A DNA stretch of 64,000 nt from Acinetobacter tianfuensis (GCF_003611465.1 NZ_RAXV01000013.1:1-64000); one strand, 5' to 3'. Shown: positions 27,759 through 36,622, numbered from the stretch's first letter. The notes: generated by a model from the sequence alone, not told the origin. Made by a program: numbers and translations.

Positions 27759-27760
27759 CC

Positions 27761-28132
27761 GTGCTGGATTTTTGGTATTCCCCGCGCTGTACACGTGAAA
27801 TCAAATTGGCTGTATGCATTGCAGTTTGCGCGCTGATTTACTACTGCTCCAGTATCCAGCAGCTGAGCCCGCTATTCGCAGCTTTCAGTTTAGCTGTCGG
27901 TCTGGGCATGCACATCACGCATCAGGCTCTGCAAAAATTAGGAAAAAATCATGCTTATGCACACAAATTAAAAACCGCAGCAACGCTTTGGCCAGTTATT
28001 GCACTGACAGTGATCAGCATGAATTTACCGCAAGAACAGCAGCTGATTTTAGCGCTGCAATGTGTTGGCTTTAGCGCCATCGGTTTATTTTTAGTGTCTA
28101 TATACGAAAACCGCGCCAAACGCTTCAATTAG
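27761..28132 (+). CDS. small membrane protein, second of a paralogous pair
   Basis: 123 residues from a GTG at 27761, beginning MLDFWYSPRCTREIK and holding four hydrophobic segments. Ribosome binding AAGG lies inside the end of the preceding gene, two bases before this one, so translation is coupled. The N-terminal motif and segment order mirror the preceding gene. The short motif before the first helix could be a shared amphipathic anchor or interaction site. Function unknown. Confidence 0.7.
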   Translation: MLDFWYSPRCTREIKLAVCIAVCALIYYCSSIQQLSPLFAAFSLAVGLGMHITHQALQKLGKNHAYAHKLKTAATLWPVIALTVISMNLPQEQQLILALQCVGFSAIGLFLVSIYENRAKRFN

Positions 28133-28162
28133 CGCGGCACGGTATAAACGCATCTTTAAAAT

Positions 28163-28687
28163 TTATTTGCTCGGCCTGTAGTATTCATAGCGCACGTTCG
28201 GGTCTTTATAAACGGCATAGCCGCGCTGGCGGTAGTCAGAAACCCAATGTGAACCTGTATAAGCCGCAATGTGGCCATATACATGCTTTTGCGTACGCTT
28301 AATAATATAAATATCACCTTTTTGCGGACGGTCAAAAGCTAAATTAATACGCTCAAAACCGACTTTTTGCAATGTGCTGCCCCAGTCAGCTGCCGCAACA
28401 GGATGACCGTTAAACTTCGCGCCAGCAGATTCCAATGCAATACGCACACTGCGGGCACAGCGCTGTGAACTGCTCATCGCAGTAATATTGCGGAGCTTCT
28501 GTGCAAAACGGTCAATATCAATCCGCTGACCATTGCTGCCAAATATATTTTTATACTGGCTTTCTTGCGCTTTCGCGGGTTTTCTGTCCTGAGCGCTTGG
28601 CGGTTTGCCTTGCTGCGAACGGATCACGATTTGGGCTGGAACTGGCGCATGCACACTCTGCATGTCCACGCTTTGATCATAAGCCAT
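28163..28687 (-). CDS. Cys-His amidase-like protein (NlpC/P60 or CHAP superfamily)
   Basis: 174 residues. The C-terminal domain shows a papain-like pattern: Cys77 in SSSQRCARSVRIALESAG at the start of a helix, then DWGSTLQKVGF, a beta hairpin RPQKGDIYIIK, His139 in VYGHIAAYTG, and a possible third residue Asp151. That is the order expected of CHAP and NlpC/P60 peptidoglycan amidases. There is no signal peptide; the first 45 residues are Gln/Pro-rich and disordered-looking. An exported amidase without a signal could be a type VI effector or a phage-like lysin, but no secretion or immunity gene is adjacent. Confidence 0.6.
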   Translation of the reverse strand: MAYDQSVDMQSVHAPVPAQIVIRSQQGKPPSAQDRKPAKAQESQYKNIFGSNGQRIDIDRFAQKLRNITAMSSSQRCARSVRIALESAGAKFNGHPVAAADWGSTLQKVGFERINLAFDRPQKGDIYIIKRTQKHVYGHIAAYTGSHWVSDYRQRGYAVYKDPNVRYEYYRPSK

Positions 28688-29008
28688 TTACCGCAAAAAC
28701 CTCCCCTGCAATCATTTTTGACTGAGCTTAGCATTAAAAAACAGCTGCGATAGTACCCTTGTTAAATGAAATAATCACCTAAAAAATGTAAGGAAATTTT
28801 TTTAAAAAAATGAGTGATTAAAATTTATTTTAAAATCAACATTGCACATTTAAATTTAAACCTCATCGGATACAAAACTTATTTCTTTGCCGCTTATGCA
28901 GTACAAATTCAGGAAAGAGTTTCACACCAGACAGCTGCTTTTGGCGGTTTTCGAAATCAGCAAAAACCGCTAAGATATGCGGCAAGAGTTTATTCAAATG
29001 AGAGCGGC
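28688..29008. other. intergenic region upstream of thyA
   Basis: About 320 bases, AT-rich in the first half. An open frame in phase with thyA runs through it, but has no ribosome binding site and no coding character. It holds an inverted repeat GCGGTTTT...AAAACCGC (28944-28970), about 40 bases before the thyA ATG, without a T-run. No other gene is seen. Confidence 0.5.
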
Positions 29009-29851
29009 ATGCGCCAATATTTAGACCTATTACAGCACATCCTTGACAACGGCGGCGACAAAGGTGACCGTACAGGTACAGGTACACGTTCTGTTTTTGG
29101 TCACCAAATGCGCTTTGACCTTTCTAAAGGCTTTCCGCTGCTGACCACCAAAAAAGTTCATTTCCGCTCAATTGTGATTGAACTGCTTTGGTTCCTAAAA
29201 GGCGATACCAACGTCAAGTACCTGCAGGACAACAAAGTCAGCATTTGGGATGAATGGTCGACTGCGGAACAAACTGCACGTTTTGGCCGTCCAGAAGGTG
29301 AGCTGGGCCCTGTTTACGGCCATCAATGGCGCAATTTCGGCGCGACTAAAAATGCTGACGGTTCTTTTAACAGCGACGGCTTTGACCAAATTGCATGGCT
29401 GATCAATGAAATTAAAACCAATCCAAATTCACGCCGTTTAATCGTGTCTGGCTGGAACCCAAATGAAGCTGGCAATGTTGCGCTTCCGCCTTGCCATACG
29501 CTGTTCCAGTTTTTTGTACAAGACGGCAAACTGTCATGCCAGCTGTATCAGCGCAGTGCTGACGTTTTCCTTGGCGTACCGTTTAACATTGCCAGCTATG
29601 CGCTGCTGACGCACATGATTGCGCAAGTTTGCGGCCTTGGTGTGGGTGATTTTGTTTGGACAGGCGGTGATACACATTTATATGCCAACCACTTTGAACA
29701 AGCGCAGCTGCAGCTCAGCCGCGAGCCTTTGGCTCAATGCCAGCTGAAGCTTAACCCAGCTGTGACCGACCTGTTTGACTTCAAATTTGAAGACATTGAA
29801 ATCGCCGGCTATGAATCACATCCGGGCATTAAAGCGCCTGTTGCAGTATAA
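29009..29851 (+). CDS. thyA: thymidylate synthase
   Basis: Methylates dUMP to dTMP with 5,10-methylene-tetrahydrofolate. The ATG at 29009 ([12 protein letters not shown]) gives 280 residues, a normal length, while a start at 28814 would add 65 residues unlike any relative. Seen: GDRTGTGT loop, nucleophile Cys in [31 protein letters not shown] and the dUMP-binding GDTHLYANH. It is followed by folA after a terminator, the usual functional pairing. Confidence 0.96.
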   Translation: MRQYLDLLQHILDNGGDKGDRTGTGTRSVFGHQMRFDLSKGFPLLTTKKVHFRSIVIELLWFLKGDTNVKYLQDNKVSIWDEWSTAEQTARFGRPEGELGPVYGHQWRNFGATKNADGSFNSDGFDQIAWLINEIKTNPNSRRLIVSGWNPNEAGNVALPPCHTLFQFFVQDGKLSCQLYQRSADVFLGVPFNIASYALLTHMIAQVCGLGVGDFVWTGGDTHLYANHFEQAQLQLSREPLAQCQLKLNPAVTDLFDFKFEDIEIAGYESHPGIKAPVAV

Positions 29852-29876
29852 AATCTCAGGCTGCAGATACCATCTG

Positions 29877-29905
29877 AAATCCCGCTTTGCGAAAAGCGGG
29901 ATTTT
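29877..29905 (+). terminator. terminator between thyA and folA
   Basis: AAATCCCGCTTT-GCG-AAAAGCGGGATTTT hairpin and T-run. Confidence 0.8.
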
Positions 29906-29949
29906 GCATTTTAATAGGCAGTATTGAAAAAGTATTTTAGGATTTAAGC

Positions 29950-30462
29950 ATGGCATTTCAAGATTTAGAAGTCGTACACGTGGTCGCTATGGATCAGCAG
30001 CGCTGTATCGGCAAAGGAAATGACCTGCCTTGGCATATTTCTGCCGACCTCAAACATTTTAAAGAAATCACCCAAGGCGGCGTGGTGGTCATGGGCCGTA
30101 AAACCCTTGAATCTATGGGGCGTACTTTACCTAAACGCGTGAATTGGGTCATTACCCGCGACACAGCATGGCATTTTGAAGGTACTAAAGTCGCTTACAG
30201 CATTGAAGATGCATTGGCTCAAGCAGTCGCTGATGTACAGGCATCAGAAAAGCCGAACAGTATTTTCATTATTGGCGGCGGTGAAATTTTTAAGCAAACC
30301 ATAGATATTGCAGACCGTTTAGAGCTGACGCACGTAGAGTTAGATGTACAAGGCGATGCACATTACCCTGAAATTCCAGCTGCTTTCCAAAAAGTGCAAT
30401 CTGAGCAGCATATTGACGACAAAACCGGGGTTGCTTTTGAGTTCGCAACGTACCGAAAATAA
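29950..30462 (+). CDS. folA: dihydrofolate reductase
   Basis: Regenerates tetrahydrofolate using NADPH; the trimethoprim target. It has 170 residues. Marks are VVAMDQQRCIGKGNDLPWHISADLKHFK in two pieces (the catalytic acidic position is Asp in the ADLKHFK helix), GGVVVMGRKTLESMGR (NADPH site), and FIIGGGEIF. Length is the usual 160-170. It recycles the dihydrofolate made by ThyA next door. A 28-base gap precedes the following gene, so those two may be cotranscribed. Confidence 0.96.
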   Translation: MAFQDLEVVHVVAMDQQRCIGKGNDLPWHISADLKHFKEITQGGVVVMGRKTLESMGRTLPKRVNWVITRDTAWHFEGTKVAYSIEDALAQAVADVQASEKPNSIFIIGGGEIFKQTIDIADRLELTHVELDVQGDAHYPEIPAAFQKVQSEQHIDDKTGVAFEFATYRK

Positions 30463-30490
30463 AGCAAATAACTTCTAAATACAGCCAACT

Positions 30491-31552
30491 ATGCAGAACA
30501 GCCCTACAGGAAAATCAAAATTTAAAACTTTTGCTTTAAGGCTTTGGCATACAGCCTTTACTGTCTTGGTGCCGTGTTCTTCGGCTTGGCTGTGTTTAGC
30601 ACTTTGGATGCAAGAGCCGATCAGCTGGCTGTTCAGCCGTATTGCCATTGGCGCTTGGACTGCATTTGCGCTTTGTGTTTTGGGTATTTATGCCTCACAC
30701 ATCGTTAACCGTTCCTTAGATGCCGTGATTTACATCGTTGCATTTTTGCTGACCCTCGGCTGGTATTTCAGCTTAGAAGCGAAACAAGACCGAGACTGGA
30801 ATCCTGAAGTTGCACAAATGCTGCATTATGAAAAAAATGGCAATCATGTCACGCTGCATAATGTCCGCAATTTTGACTGGCATAAAGACGGCAGTTATAC
30901 AGAACACTGGGAAACACGCCAATTTGATCTGAACCAAATTACTGGTGTCAGTATTATTACCTCTTACTGGATGGGGCCTAAAATTGCCCATACATTGGTC
31001 AGCTTTGATTTTGCCAATGCTAAGCCTTTGACATTTTCCATTGAAATCCGTAAAGAAAAAGGCGAAGACTTTTCTGCAATTGGCGGATTTTTCCGTAAAT
31101 ATGAACTCAGCCTGATTGCCGCTGATGAAAAAGATATTATCTACACGCGAAGCAATACCCGCGGCGAACAAGTGTATTTTTTCCCTGTACAAATGGCGCC
31201 TGCCGCACGCAAAGCGCTGTTTGAAGAATACTTATCAAAAATTGATGATTTGAATGCTGAACCGAAATGGTATAACACCCTGACCAGCAACTGCACAACC
31301 CTCGTCTTTGACATGGCCCAAGCGGTCAACCAGCACCAATTGCCTGTGGACTACCGCCTGCTGGCTTCGGGCTATCTGCCCAATTATCTATACGATCTCA
31401 ACGCCATTTCTCACCAGTGGAATATCACTCAGTGGTATCAGCAAGCGCATGTCAATCCAAAGGTGCAAAAAATGCACAGCCTCAGCAGTTCGCAGTACTC
31501 GACGCTGCTGCGTGAAGGCCTGCCGCTGGACACACAAAATACTGCGCCATAA
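30491..31552 (+). CDS. DUF4105 (Lnb N-terminal domain) membrane protein
   Basis: 353 residues. Three hydrophobic segments (about residues 17-95) anchor it in the inner membrane, and the rest is the DUF4105 domain with RNFDW, FWETRQF-like, YELSLIAA and the Cys in WYNTLTSNCTTLVFDMA. This domain looks like a Cys-dependent hydrolase fold and is found in the periplasmic part of some lacto-N-biosidase-like proteins; function in proteobacteria is unknown. It starts 28 bases after folA. Confidence 0.82.
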   Translation: MQNSPTGKSKFKTFALRLWHTAFTVLVPCSSAWLCLALWMQEPISWLFSRIAIGAWTAFALCVLGIYASHIVNRSLDAVIYIVAFLLTLGWYFSLEAKQDRDWNPEVAQMLHYEKNGNHVTLHNVRNFDWHKDGSYTEHWETRQFDLNQITGVSIITSYWMGPKIAHTLVSFDFANAKPLTFSIEIRKEKGEDFSAIGGFFRKYELSLIAADEKDIIYTRSNTRGEQVYFFPVQMAPAARKALFEEYLSKIDDLNAEPKWYNTLTSNCTTLVFDMAQAVNQHQLPVDYRLLASGYLPNYLYDLNAISHQWNITQWYQQAHVNPKVQKMHSLSSSQYSTLLREGLPLDTQNTAP

Positions 31553-31644
31553 GCGCTTAAAAGAATGATACAAATTTAACTGGAGCTTATGCTATATATT
31601 TGTTTATATAACATAAGTTCACTAAAAAATAAGAGAGACTCTTG

Positions 31645-32109
31645 ATGTTAAAACAGCTCGTTATTATTTGCGCACTGGGATCTGCTGCCATTCTTTCTGG
31701 CTGCCAGAGCTCTCTGCCTTCTGCAGCCGACGTACAGACTGCTCAGAGTTTGCAGCTGCTGCAAAACCGTACTTGGATTGCCACTCAAATTGGCAATACC
31801 GAAATTAAAAAAACACCGCAAGCGCACAATATTCCGAGCCTGCAATTTGATGAAGCAACAAAAAATGTTTCCGGTTCAGATGGCTGCAACCGTCTCGTTG
31901 GCGCTTATGCTGCAGGCAGAGACACACTGCAGTTAAGCCAAATGGCAGGTACGCGTATGGCCTGCGTCAACAATGGCGGGATCGACAGCGAGTTTAACCA
32001 AGCAATTGCGAAAGTGACTCACTATCAGGCTTATGGCAAAACGCTCAAACTGCTGGACCGCCACGGCAACCTATTGATCCAATTTGAAAGTGCTGTACAG
32101 CCGCGTTAA
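31645..32109 (+). CDS. META-domain lipoprotein (HslJ-like)
   Basis: 154 residues from ATG 31645, which follows AGAGAG by seven bases (a TTG one codon earlier is in frame but less likely). Signal peptide with lipobox AAILSGC (Cys at about residue 20). The META domain covers about 30-150, with LLQNRTWIATQIG, SGSDGCNRLVGAY and GTRMACV. HslJ of E. coli is a META outer-membrane lipoprotein linked to novobiocin resistance; this one belongs to the family only. It is followed by a terminator. Confidence 0.85.
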   Translation: MLKQLVIICALGSAAILSGCQSSLPSAADVQTAQSLQLLQNRTWIATQIGNTEIKKTPQAHNIPSLQFDEATKNVSGSDGCNRLVGAYAAGRDTLQLSQMAGTRMACVNNGGIDSEFNQAIAKVTHYQAYGKTLKLLDRHGNLLIQFESAVQPR

Positions 32110-32118
32110 CTCCCCCCC

Positions 32119-32143
32119 AAAAAGCCTGCATTTGCAGGCTTTT
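32119..32143 (+). terminator. terminator after the META lipoprotein
   Basis: AAAAGCCTGCA-TT-TGCAGGCTTTT hairpin. Confidence 0.8.
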
Positions 32144-32232
32144 CTGTTACTGAGCTGTAAGCTGGCGCTTGCAGTTCATGCTTTTGCCCTTATATTTCAC
32201 TTTAGAATGATAAAATTACGCTAGGTTTTTAT

Positions 32233-32760
32233 ATGCAACAAGCTCTATTCGGCGGCGGCTGTTTTTGGTGCACAGAAGCAGTATTTCTGCAGCTTAAAGG
32301 CGTAAGCCGCGTGGTCAGCGGCTATGCTGGCGGCCATACTCCAAATCCAAGCTATGATGATATCTGCACAGGCACGACCAATCATGCTGAAGTGATTTTA
32401 ATTGACTTTGATGAATCTCAGATCAGCTTTGCACAGCTGCTGGATGTATTCTTTGCAACACATGACCCGACAACACTGAACCGCCAAGGCAATGATGTCG
32501 GCACACAATACCGCTCAGTGATTTATTTGATGGATGACAGCCAGCAAACTCCGGCAGAACAAGCAATTGCAGCCTTAAAAGCGGATGGATTGAACATTGT
32601 CACAGAAGTCAGCCCTGCACCAACCTTTCACACCGCAGAGGAATATCACCAGAACTTTTTTGCCCGCAACCCAACACAAGGCTACTGCAATTTTGCTATT
32701 CCGCCAAAACTGATAAAACTGCAAAACAAATTTAAAGACTTGCTGAAAACAGATAATTAA
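32233..32760 (+). CDS. msrA: peptide methionine (S)-S-oxide reductase
   Basis: Repairs oxidised methionine in proteins. It has 175 residues. The catalytic motif is [10 protein letters not shown] (Cys10), followed by VVSGYAGGH, and the substrate pocket includes [21 protein letters not shown] in order. C-terminal cysteine in GYCNF is a likely recycling residue. It lacks a signal peptide and works in the cytoplasm with thioredoxin. It is monocistronic. Confidence 0.95.
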   Translation: MQQALFGGGCFWCTEAVFLQLKGVSRVVSGYAGGHTPNPSYDDICTGTTNHAEVILIDFDESQISFAQLLDVFFATHDPTTLNRQGNDVGTQYRSVIYLMDDSQQTPAEQAIAALKADGLNIVTEVSPAPTFHTAEEYHQNFFARNPTQGYCNFAIPPKLIKLQNKFKDLLKTDN

Positions 32761-32770
32761 AATCTCAGAA

Positions 32771-32802
32771 TTAAAAAAGCAGCCGTTTGGCTGCTTTTTT
32801 AA
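32771..32802. terminator. terminator shared by msrA and exbD
   Basis: TTAAAAAAGCAGCC / GGCTGCTTTTTTAA, symmetrical, between two convergent genes. Confidence 0.85.
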
Positions 32803-32822
32803 TTCTCAAACAATACTGCAGA

Positions 32823-33227
32823 TTAGTTATCCGTTGCAAAGGCAATATCACTGAGTCCGGCTCCACTCGCACGTGACATCACTTGCGCAACTGTATCATA
32901 ACGTGATTCTTTATCTGCCTTCAGTACAATCGTGGGCTGACGTTCAGCTTTTCCCGCTTCATTTAAGCGGTTTTCTAAAGCATCTAATGTCAGCACATCA
33001 CCATTCCATGCCACATCCCCCGCAGCATTAATGCTGATCGTGATATTTTCAGGCGGCAGATCCACAACTTCAGCAGTTGTTTGCGGTAAGGTTAATGGAA
33101 TTGATGGGTTGGCAACGGTTGCAGTCACCAAGAAGATGATCATCAATACCAGCATAATATCGATGAGCGGAATGAGATTCATCTCATTCATGCCAGCATC
33201 GTTGTCTTCACCCAATTGAAAAGCCAT
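32823..33227 (-). CDS. exbD: ExbD, TonB-complex proton channel subunit
   Basis: 134 residues: one transmembrane helix, NEMNLIPLIDIMLVLMIIFLV, carrying the conserved Asp in PLIDIMLVL, then a periplasmic domain. It is the last gene of tonB-exbB-exbD and starts within the exbB stop (TAATG). ExbD dimers sit in the ExbB pentamer and pass proton-motive energy to TonB. Confidence 0.94.
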   Translation of the reverse strand: MAFQLGEDNDAGMNEMNLIPLIDIMLVLMIIFLVTATVANPSIPLTLPQTTAEVVDLPPENITISINAAGDVAWNGDVLTLDALENRLNEAGKAERQPTIVLKADKESRYDTVAQVMSRASGAGLSDIAFATDN

Positions 33228-33847
33228 TAAGCTTGACCTCCAACTAAACTTTCTTGCGCTGTTTTTACTTCAGCTTTTTTTGCAGAATCCTGCTGCAGCA
33301 TTGTGTCAATCAGCAAGCTATGCGCCTGATCTTGAAGCTCATGCGCCAAACCGCGGTTAAAACGCATACAAATGTTATAGGCCAAAACTGCAGGAATTGC
33401 GACTGCCAGGCCAAGGCCTGTCATAATCAGCGCCTCGCCGACTGGTGTTGCAACTTGAGCAAGGCCAGCCTGACCGCTTTTGCCTACGGCAACCAGCGCA
33501 TGGAAGATGCCCCATACCGTACCGAAAAGACCGACAAACGGCGCTAGAGAAGCAATTGTACCTAAAACCGCAACACCCTTTTCAGCGCTGGCCTTTTCAG
33601 CAGAAATTTGGCGCAGCAGAGCTTGCTCAGCAACAGCTTTGCGCTGCTCAAAATTCAGCGGAGACAGTTTTGCTTTCAGCGCAGACAACGCATCAGAAAG
33701 ACGTGTATACGCCAGCTGTTTTAATTGGCGAGTGCCCATAATGCGCAAAACGAAAATAGTCCATGTCGCAATAGACATTGCCAGCAGTACAAAATACAAC
33801 GATTTGCTGACCGCATCTGCATGCTGCCAATAAACTGAAAAGTTCAT
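33227..33847 (-). CDS. exbB: ExbB, TonB-complex proton channel subunit
   Basis: 206 residues of the MotA/TolQ/ExbB family: TM1 SLYFVLLAMSIATWTIF, then two TMs with VAVLGTIASLAPFVGLFGTVWGI and the VGEALIMTGLGLAVAIPAVLAYN signature. It forms the pentameric channel around ExbD. It overlaps exbD by one base and lies 26 bases after tonB. Confidence 0.95.
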   Translation of the reverse strand: MNFSVYWQHADAVSKSLYFVLLAMSIATWTIFVLRIMGTRQLKQLAYTRLSDALSALKAKLSPLNFEQRKAVAEQALLRQISAEKASAEKGVAVLGTIASLAPFVGLFGTVWGIFHALVAVGKSGQAGLAQVATPVGEALIMTGLGLAVAIPAVLAYNICMRFNRGLAHELQDQAHSLLIDTMLQQDSAKKAEVKTAQESLVGGQA

Positions 33848-33873
33848 ATTTGAACTCCTAATGGGTTAGCCGG

Positions 33874-34629
33874 TTATTTAAGCTGAAAATCAAAAGGCTG
33901 CTCTACACGCGTAGAATATGCCACACCATTTTCAACATATTTGGTTAGCTGAGCACGTTTCACCGCAGCAATCACTTTACGGTTGACGGCCGGGCCGCAG
34001 CTTGAATTCTTTGCATCAGCAGCAATGACTTTACCTTGCTCATTGGCTGAAATTGCCACCACCATCGAACATGATGATTTAAGTTCACCGCCAGCAAAAC
34101 TCACTTTTGGCGCACGCAGCCAAGAAACACCGCCGCCTAAACTTACATTTTTAGGTGCTGAAGGCACAGGCTGAGTCACAGGTGCGGGCTGGGTGACAGG
34201 GGTCGGCGCAGGCGCTTGAACTTTCGTTTCAGACACAACTGTTGAAACAACAGGCGCTGGCTTCTCTGGCGTCTGAACAGGTTTTACTGCTGGTTTTGGC
34301 GTTTCAGCCTTTTTCACCTGTTGCACTTTTTCCACTTTTTTTGGCGGAGGCGGTAAAGGCTTATCTACAACTTTCACCTCTTTCGGCGGAGGCGGTTCTT
34401 TCTTTGGTTCCTGCTTTGGCTTAGGCGGCAAAGGTTTTGGCGCTTCTTCAAGCTTTACAAAGCGGACTTTCATCGGTTCTTTATCTATTGACTTTAATTC
34501 AGGCGCTTTCATCTGACCGACTGCCCACAATACTCCAACATGGCCAATGACTACCGCAGCAAGCGCAGCCATGACTTTCTTTTTCTTCGAATTTGGATCT
34601 TGCATCATTGGAGCAGAAGATGGATTCAT
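33874..34629 (-). CDS. tonB: TonB, energy transducer for outer-membrane receptors
   Basis: 251 residues from the ATG at 34629; an upstream TTG is in frame but is less likely. N-terminal helix KVMAALAAVVIGHVGVLWAVG contains the family His needed for energy transfer from ExbB-ExbD. Residues about 60-160 are Pro-Lys rich (KPLPPKPKQEPKKEPPPP), which spans the periplasm, and the C-terminal domain SWLRAPKVSFAGGELKSSC...RVEQPFDFQLK binds TonB boxes. It serves the receptors at 8.4 and 10.9 kb. Fur control is suggested by the upstream site. Confidence 0.92.
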   Translation of the reverse strand: MNPSSAPMMQDPNSKKKKVMAALAAVVIGHVGVLWAVGQMKAPELKSIDKEPMKVRFVKLEEAPKPLPPKPKQEPKKEPPPPKEVKVVDKPLPPPPKKVEKVQQVKKAETPKPAVKPVQTPEKPAPVVSTVVSETKVQAPAPTPVTQPAPVTQPVPSAPKNVSLGGGVSWLRAPKVSFAGGELKSSCSMVVAISANEQGKVIAADAKNSSCGPAVNRKVIAAVKRAQLTKYVENGVAYSTRVEQPFDFQLK

Positions 34630-34718
34630 TAAAACAGTTACCTTGAACAAACAATTGCGGTCAAAATGATGAATTCACAATCAAACTCATCGGTTTGCAC
34701 AATTAAAGTGGCACCATG

Positions 34719-34737
34719 ATAAATGAGAAGTGTTTTC
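34719..34737. promoter_or_regulatory. putative Fur box before tonB-exbB-exbD
   Basis: ATAAATGAGAAGTGTTTTC scores about 11 of 19 against the Fur consensus and forms part of a dyad AAATGA...TCATTT. It lies about 90 bases upstream of the tonB start. The same ATGAGAA core occurs at the receptor site at 8295. Confidence 0.4.
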
Positions 34738-34784
34738 ATTTGCAACTATTAATTTGATCACTTTTATGGCTTTTTTGAATCAAG

Positions 34785-34815
34785 AAAAAAGGCATACTCA
34801 AAGTATGCCTTTTTA
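34785..34815 (-). terminator. purU: terminator after purU
   Basis: AAAAAAGGCATACT-CAA-AGTATGCCTTTTT hairpin with T-runs on both sides. Confidence 0.85.
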
Positions 34816-34834
34816 TATCTTTACTTACAAAGAA

Positions 34835-35701
34835 TTATTGGAAAACCACTGTTTTATTGCCATCGACAATAATACGGTCTTCCAAATGCCATTTTACAGC
34901 ACGCGCTAAAACATTACGCTCTACGTCTTGCCCCAGTTCACGCAGCTGTTCAACGGTAAAGTCATGGTTCACACGCTCTACATCCTGCTCGATAATCGGA
35001 CCTTGATCCAAATCAGCAGTCACGTAGTGCGCTGTTGCGCCAATCAGCTTCACGCCTTTTTCATACGCTTGCTTGTATGGGTTCGCGCCCACAAACGCCG
35101 GCAGGAAAGAATGGTGAATATTGATCACTTTCATTTCCCACTTTTGCACAAATTCTTCATCCAAAATCTGCATGTAGCGTGCAAGTACCAGCAAATCATT
35201 GCCTTGCATCAGCTCATCAATTTTTGTATAGGCTTCGCGTTTATTTTCTTTATTTACAGGCACGACTTCAAATGGAATACCGAAGTTTTCGACTGACTCA
35301 CGCAAATCTTCATGGTTTGAAACCACTTTAGTAATTTCGCAAGCTAGACCGCCGCGGGCATGGCGCCACAGCAGCTCAAGCAGCGCATGGTCCACTTTCG
35401 ATACCAAAATACCGACTTTTTTAACATCGGTAACCAATGCCAAACGCCATTGCATATCATAACGCGCTGCCACATTTGCAGTAAAAGTTTGAGTTAAGCT
35501 CTCTTTACGGCTTTGCAAATTATCCAGTTCAAACTCAACACGCATGAAATAACGTCCGCCCTGAGCTTCCGTTGCGTATTGATCAAGTGCTGTAATATTT
35601 GCTCCATGATGATACAAAAAGCTCGATACAGCCTGCACAATCCCTGGCTTATCTTCACAGGTAATGAGCAAGCGTGCAGTATTTGCAGTCGACATATTCA
35701 T
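34835..35701 (-). CDS. purU: formyltetrahydrofolate deformylase
   Basis: Splits 10-formyl-tetrahydrofolate into formate and tetrahydrofolate, balancing one-carbon pools. It has 288 residues. The N-terminal ACT domain (ARLLITCEDKPGIVQAVSSF) is a regulatory site, and the C-terminal transferase domain has the formyl hydrolase marks INIHHSFLPAFVGANPYKQA and IGATAHYVTADLDQGPII with the catalytic His-Asp pair. Starts at 35701 or 35695 are both possible; a TTG at 35725 is less likely. Confidence 0.95.
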   Translation of the reverse strand: MNMSTANTARLLITCEDKPGIVQAVSSFLYHHGANITALDQYATEAQGGRYFMRVEFELDNLQSRKESLTQTFTANVAARYDMQWRLALVTDVKKVGILVSKVDHALLELLWRHARGGLACEITKVVSNHEDLRESVENFGIPFEVVPVNKENKREAYTKIDELMQGNDLLVLARYMQILDEEFVQKWEMKVINIHHSFLPAFVGANPYKQAYEKGVKLIGATAHYVTADLDQGPIIEQDVERVNHDFTVEQLRELGQDVERNVLARAVKWHLEDRIIVDGNKTVVFQ

Positions 35702-35860
35702 TTTGGTGTGTATCGCTAAATTCAATTCATAAAATAAGCCAAGTATTCTAGCGCGTTTTAAAGCCAGACTAAATAGGGCATAGAAAACATTCCTTCAGCC
35801 TTCCCCTATTGATTCATTCAGCAGCGAAATACAGCCTAGATTTCAGTTTTTCTTAACAAT

Positions 35861-35895
35861 AAAAAAAGCCGTATTGATATGCAATACGGCTTTTT
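35861..35895 (-). terminator. terminator after the TetR gene
   Basis: AAAAAAGCCGTATTG...CAATACGGCTTTTT hairpin with T-run on the minus strand. Confidence 0.85.
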
Positions 35896-35914
35896 AAAGC
35901 TAAACCATCAGCGG

Positions 35915-36622
35915 TCAGTCAGACTCATCACTATCCAACTTAGACAGCGACAAACTGGCAAACAGCTCTGACTCACCCATGGTTTGCAGCAAGTGCTCAT
36001 AGGTCTGACGGCTTTCACCGCGTAAGTAAGCCCCTTCTAAAAATACCATTTGACGCAGCGCCTGCCAAACCCACTTTTCTTCCAAAGTATTCGAGTCTGT
36101 AATATGACCTGACATATAAAGAAAGTTCGTCCAGTTAGTAAGGACAATCCATAAGTTAATCACCAATGCCTCAATTTCAGAATTGGTCATTTCCATCAGG
36201 CCTGCATCGACAAAGGCTTTATAAATTTTTTGCCCCTGCTGCATCACCTGGCCCGCAAACCGCGGATACATCTTCCTAAAATCTTCGTTATTTTCAACAA
36301 GATGATAAACATCACGATGCAAAAACCGATATGCCCACAACTGACTGCTCAGCACTTGAAAATAACGGATTTTATCATTCGCATCCAGCGGACGGTCATC
36401 AGGTAAAGCCAGCATTTCCAAAGTTTCCTTTTGGTACTGCTCCATCAGCTCTTTGATAATTTCACTTTTGTTACGGAAATGATAATACAGATTGCCCGGG
36501 CTCATGCCCAATTCAGCGGCAATATGGTTAGTCGTAACAGAACGTTCTCCACGCTCATTAAACAGCTGAAGGCTCAGCTGTAAAATACGTTCTTTGGTTT
36601 TCAGCGTTTTTGTGTGGGACAT
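35915..36622 (-). CDS. TetR-family transcriptional regulator
   Basis: 235 residues. The N-terminal helix-turn-helix (about residues 10-55) has ILQLSLQLFNERGERSVTTN, HIAAELGMSPGNLYYHF and FRNKSEIIKEL, typical of TetR. The C-terminal part is helical and Trp-rich and would bind a small ligand. It is divergent from an aldehyde dehydrogenase gene with a 114-base gap that contains a strong palindrome (36681-36700), so it probably represses that gene, itself, or both. Related regulators in the genus respond to fatty-acid or aromatic compounds, but no ligand can be assigned here. Confidence 0.88.
   Translation of the reverse strand: MSHTKTLKTKERILQLSLQLFNERGERSVTTNHIAAELGMSPGNLYYHFRNKSEIIKELMEQYQKETLEMLALPDDRPLDANDKIRYFQVLSSQLWAYRFLHRDVYHLVENNEDFRKMYPRFAGQVMQQGQKIYKAFVDAGLMEMTNSEIEALVINLWIVLTNWTNFLYMSGHITDSNTLEEKWVWQALRQMVFLEGAYLRGESRQTYEHLLQTMGESELFASLSLSKLDSDESD

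Noticed and set aside
28814-29008. 65-residue N-terminal extension of thymidylate synthase
   Set aside because: Lacks a ribosome binding site and has no resemblance to the family; the ATG at 29009 gives the normal length.
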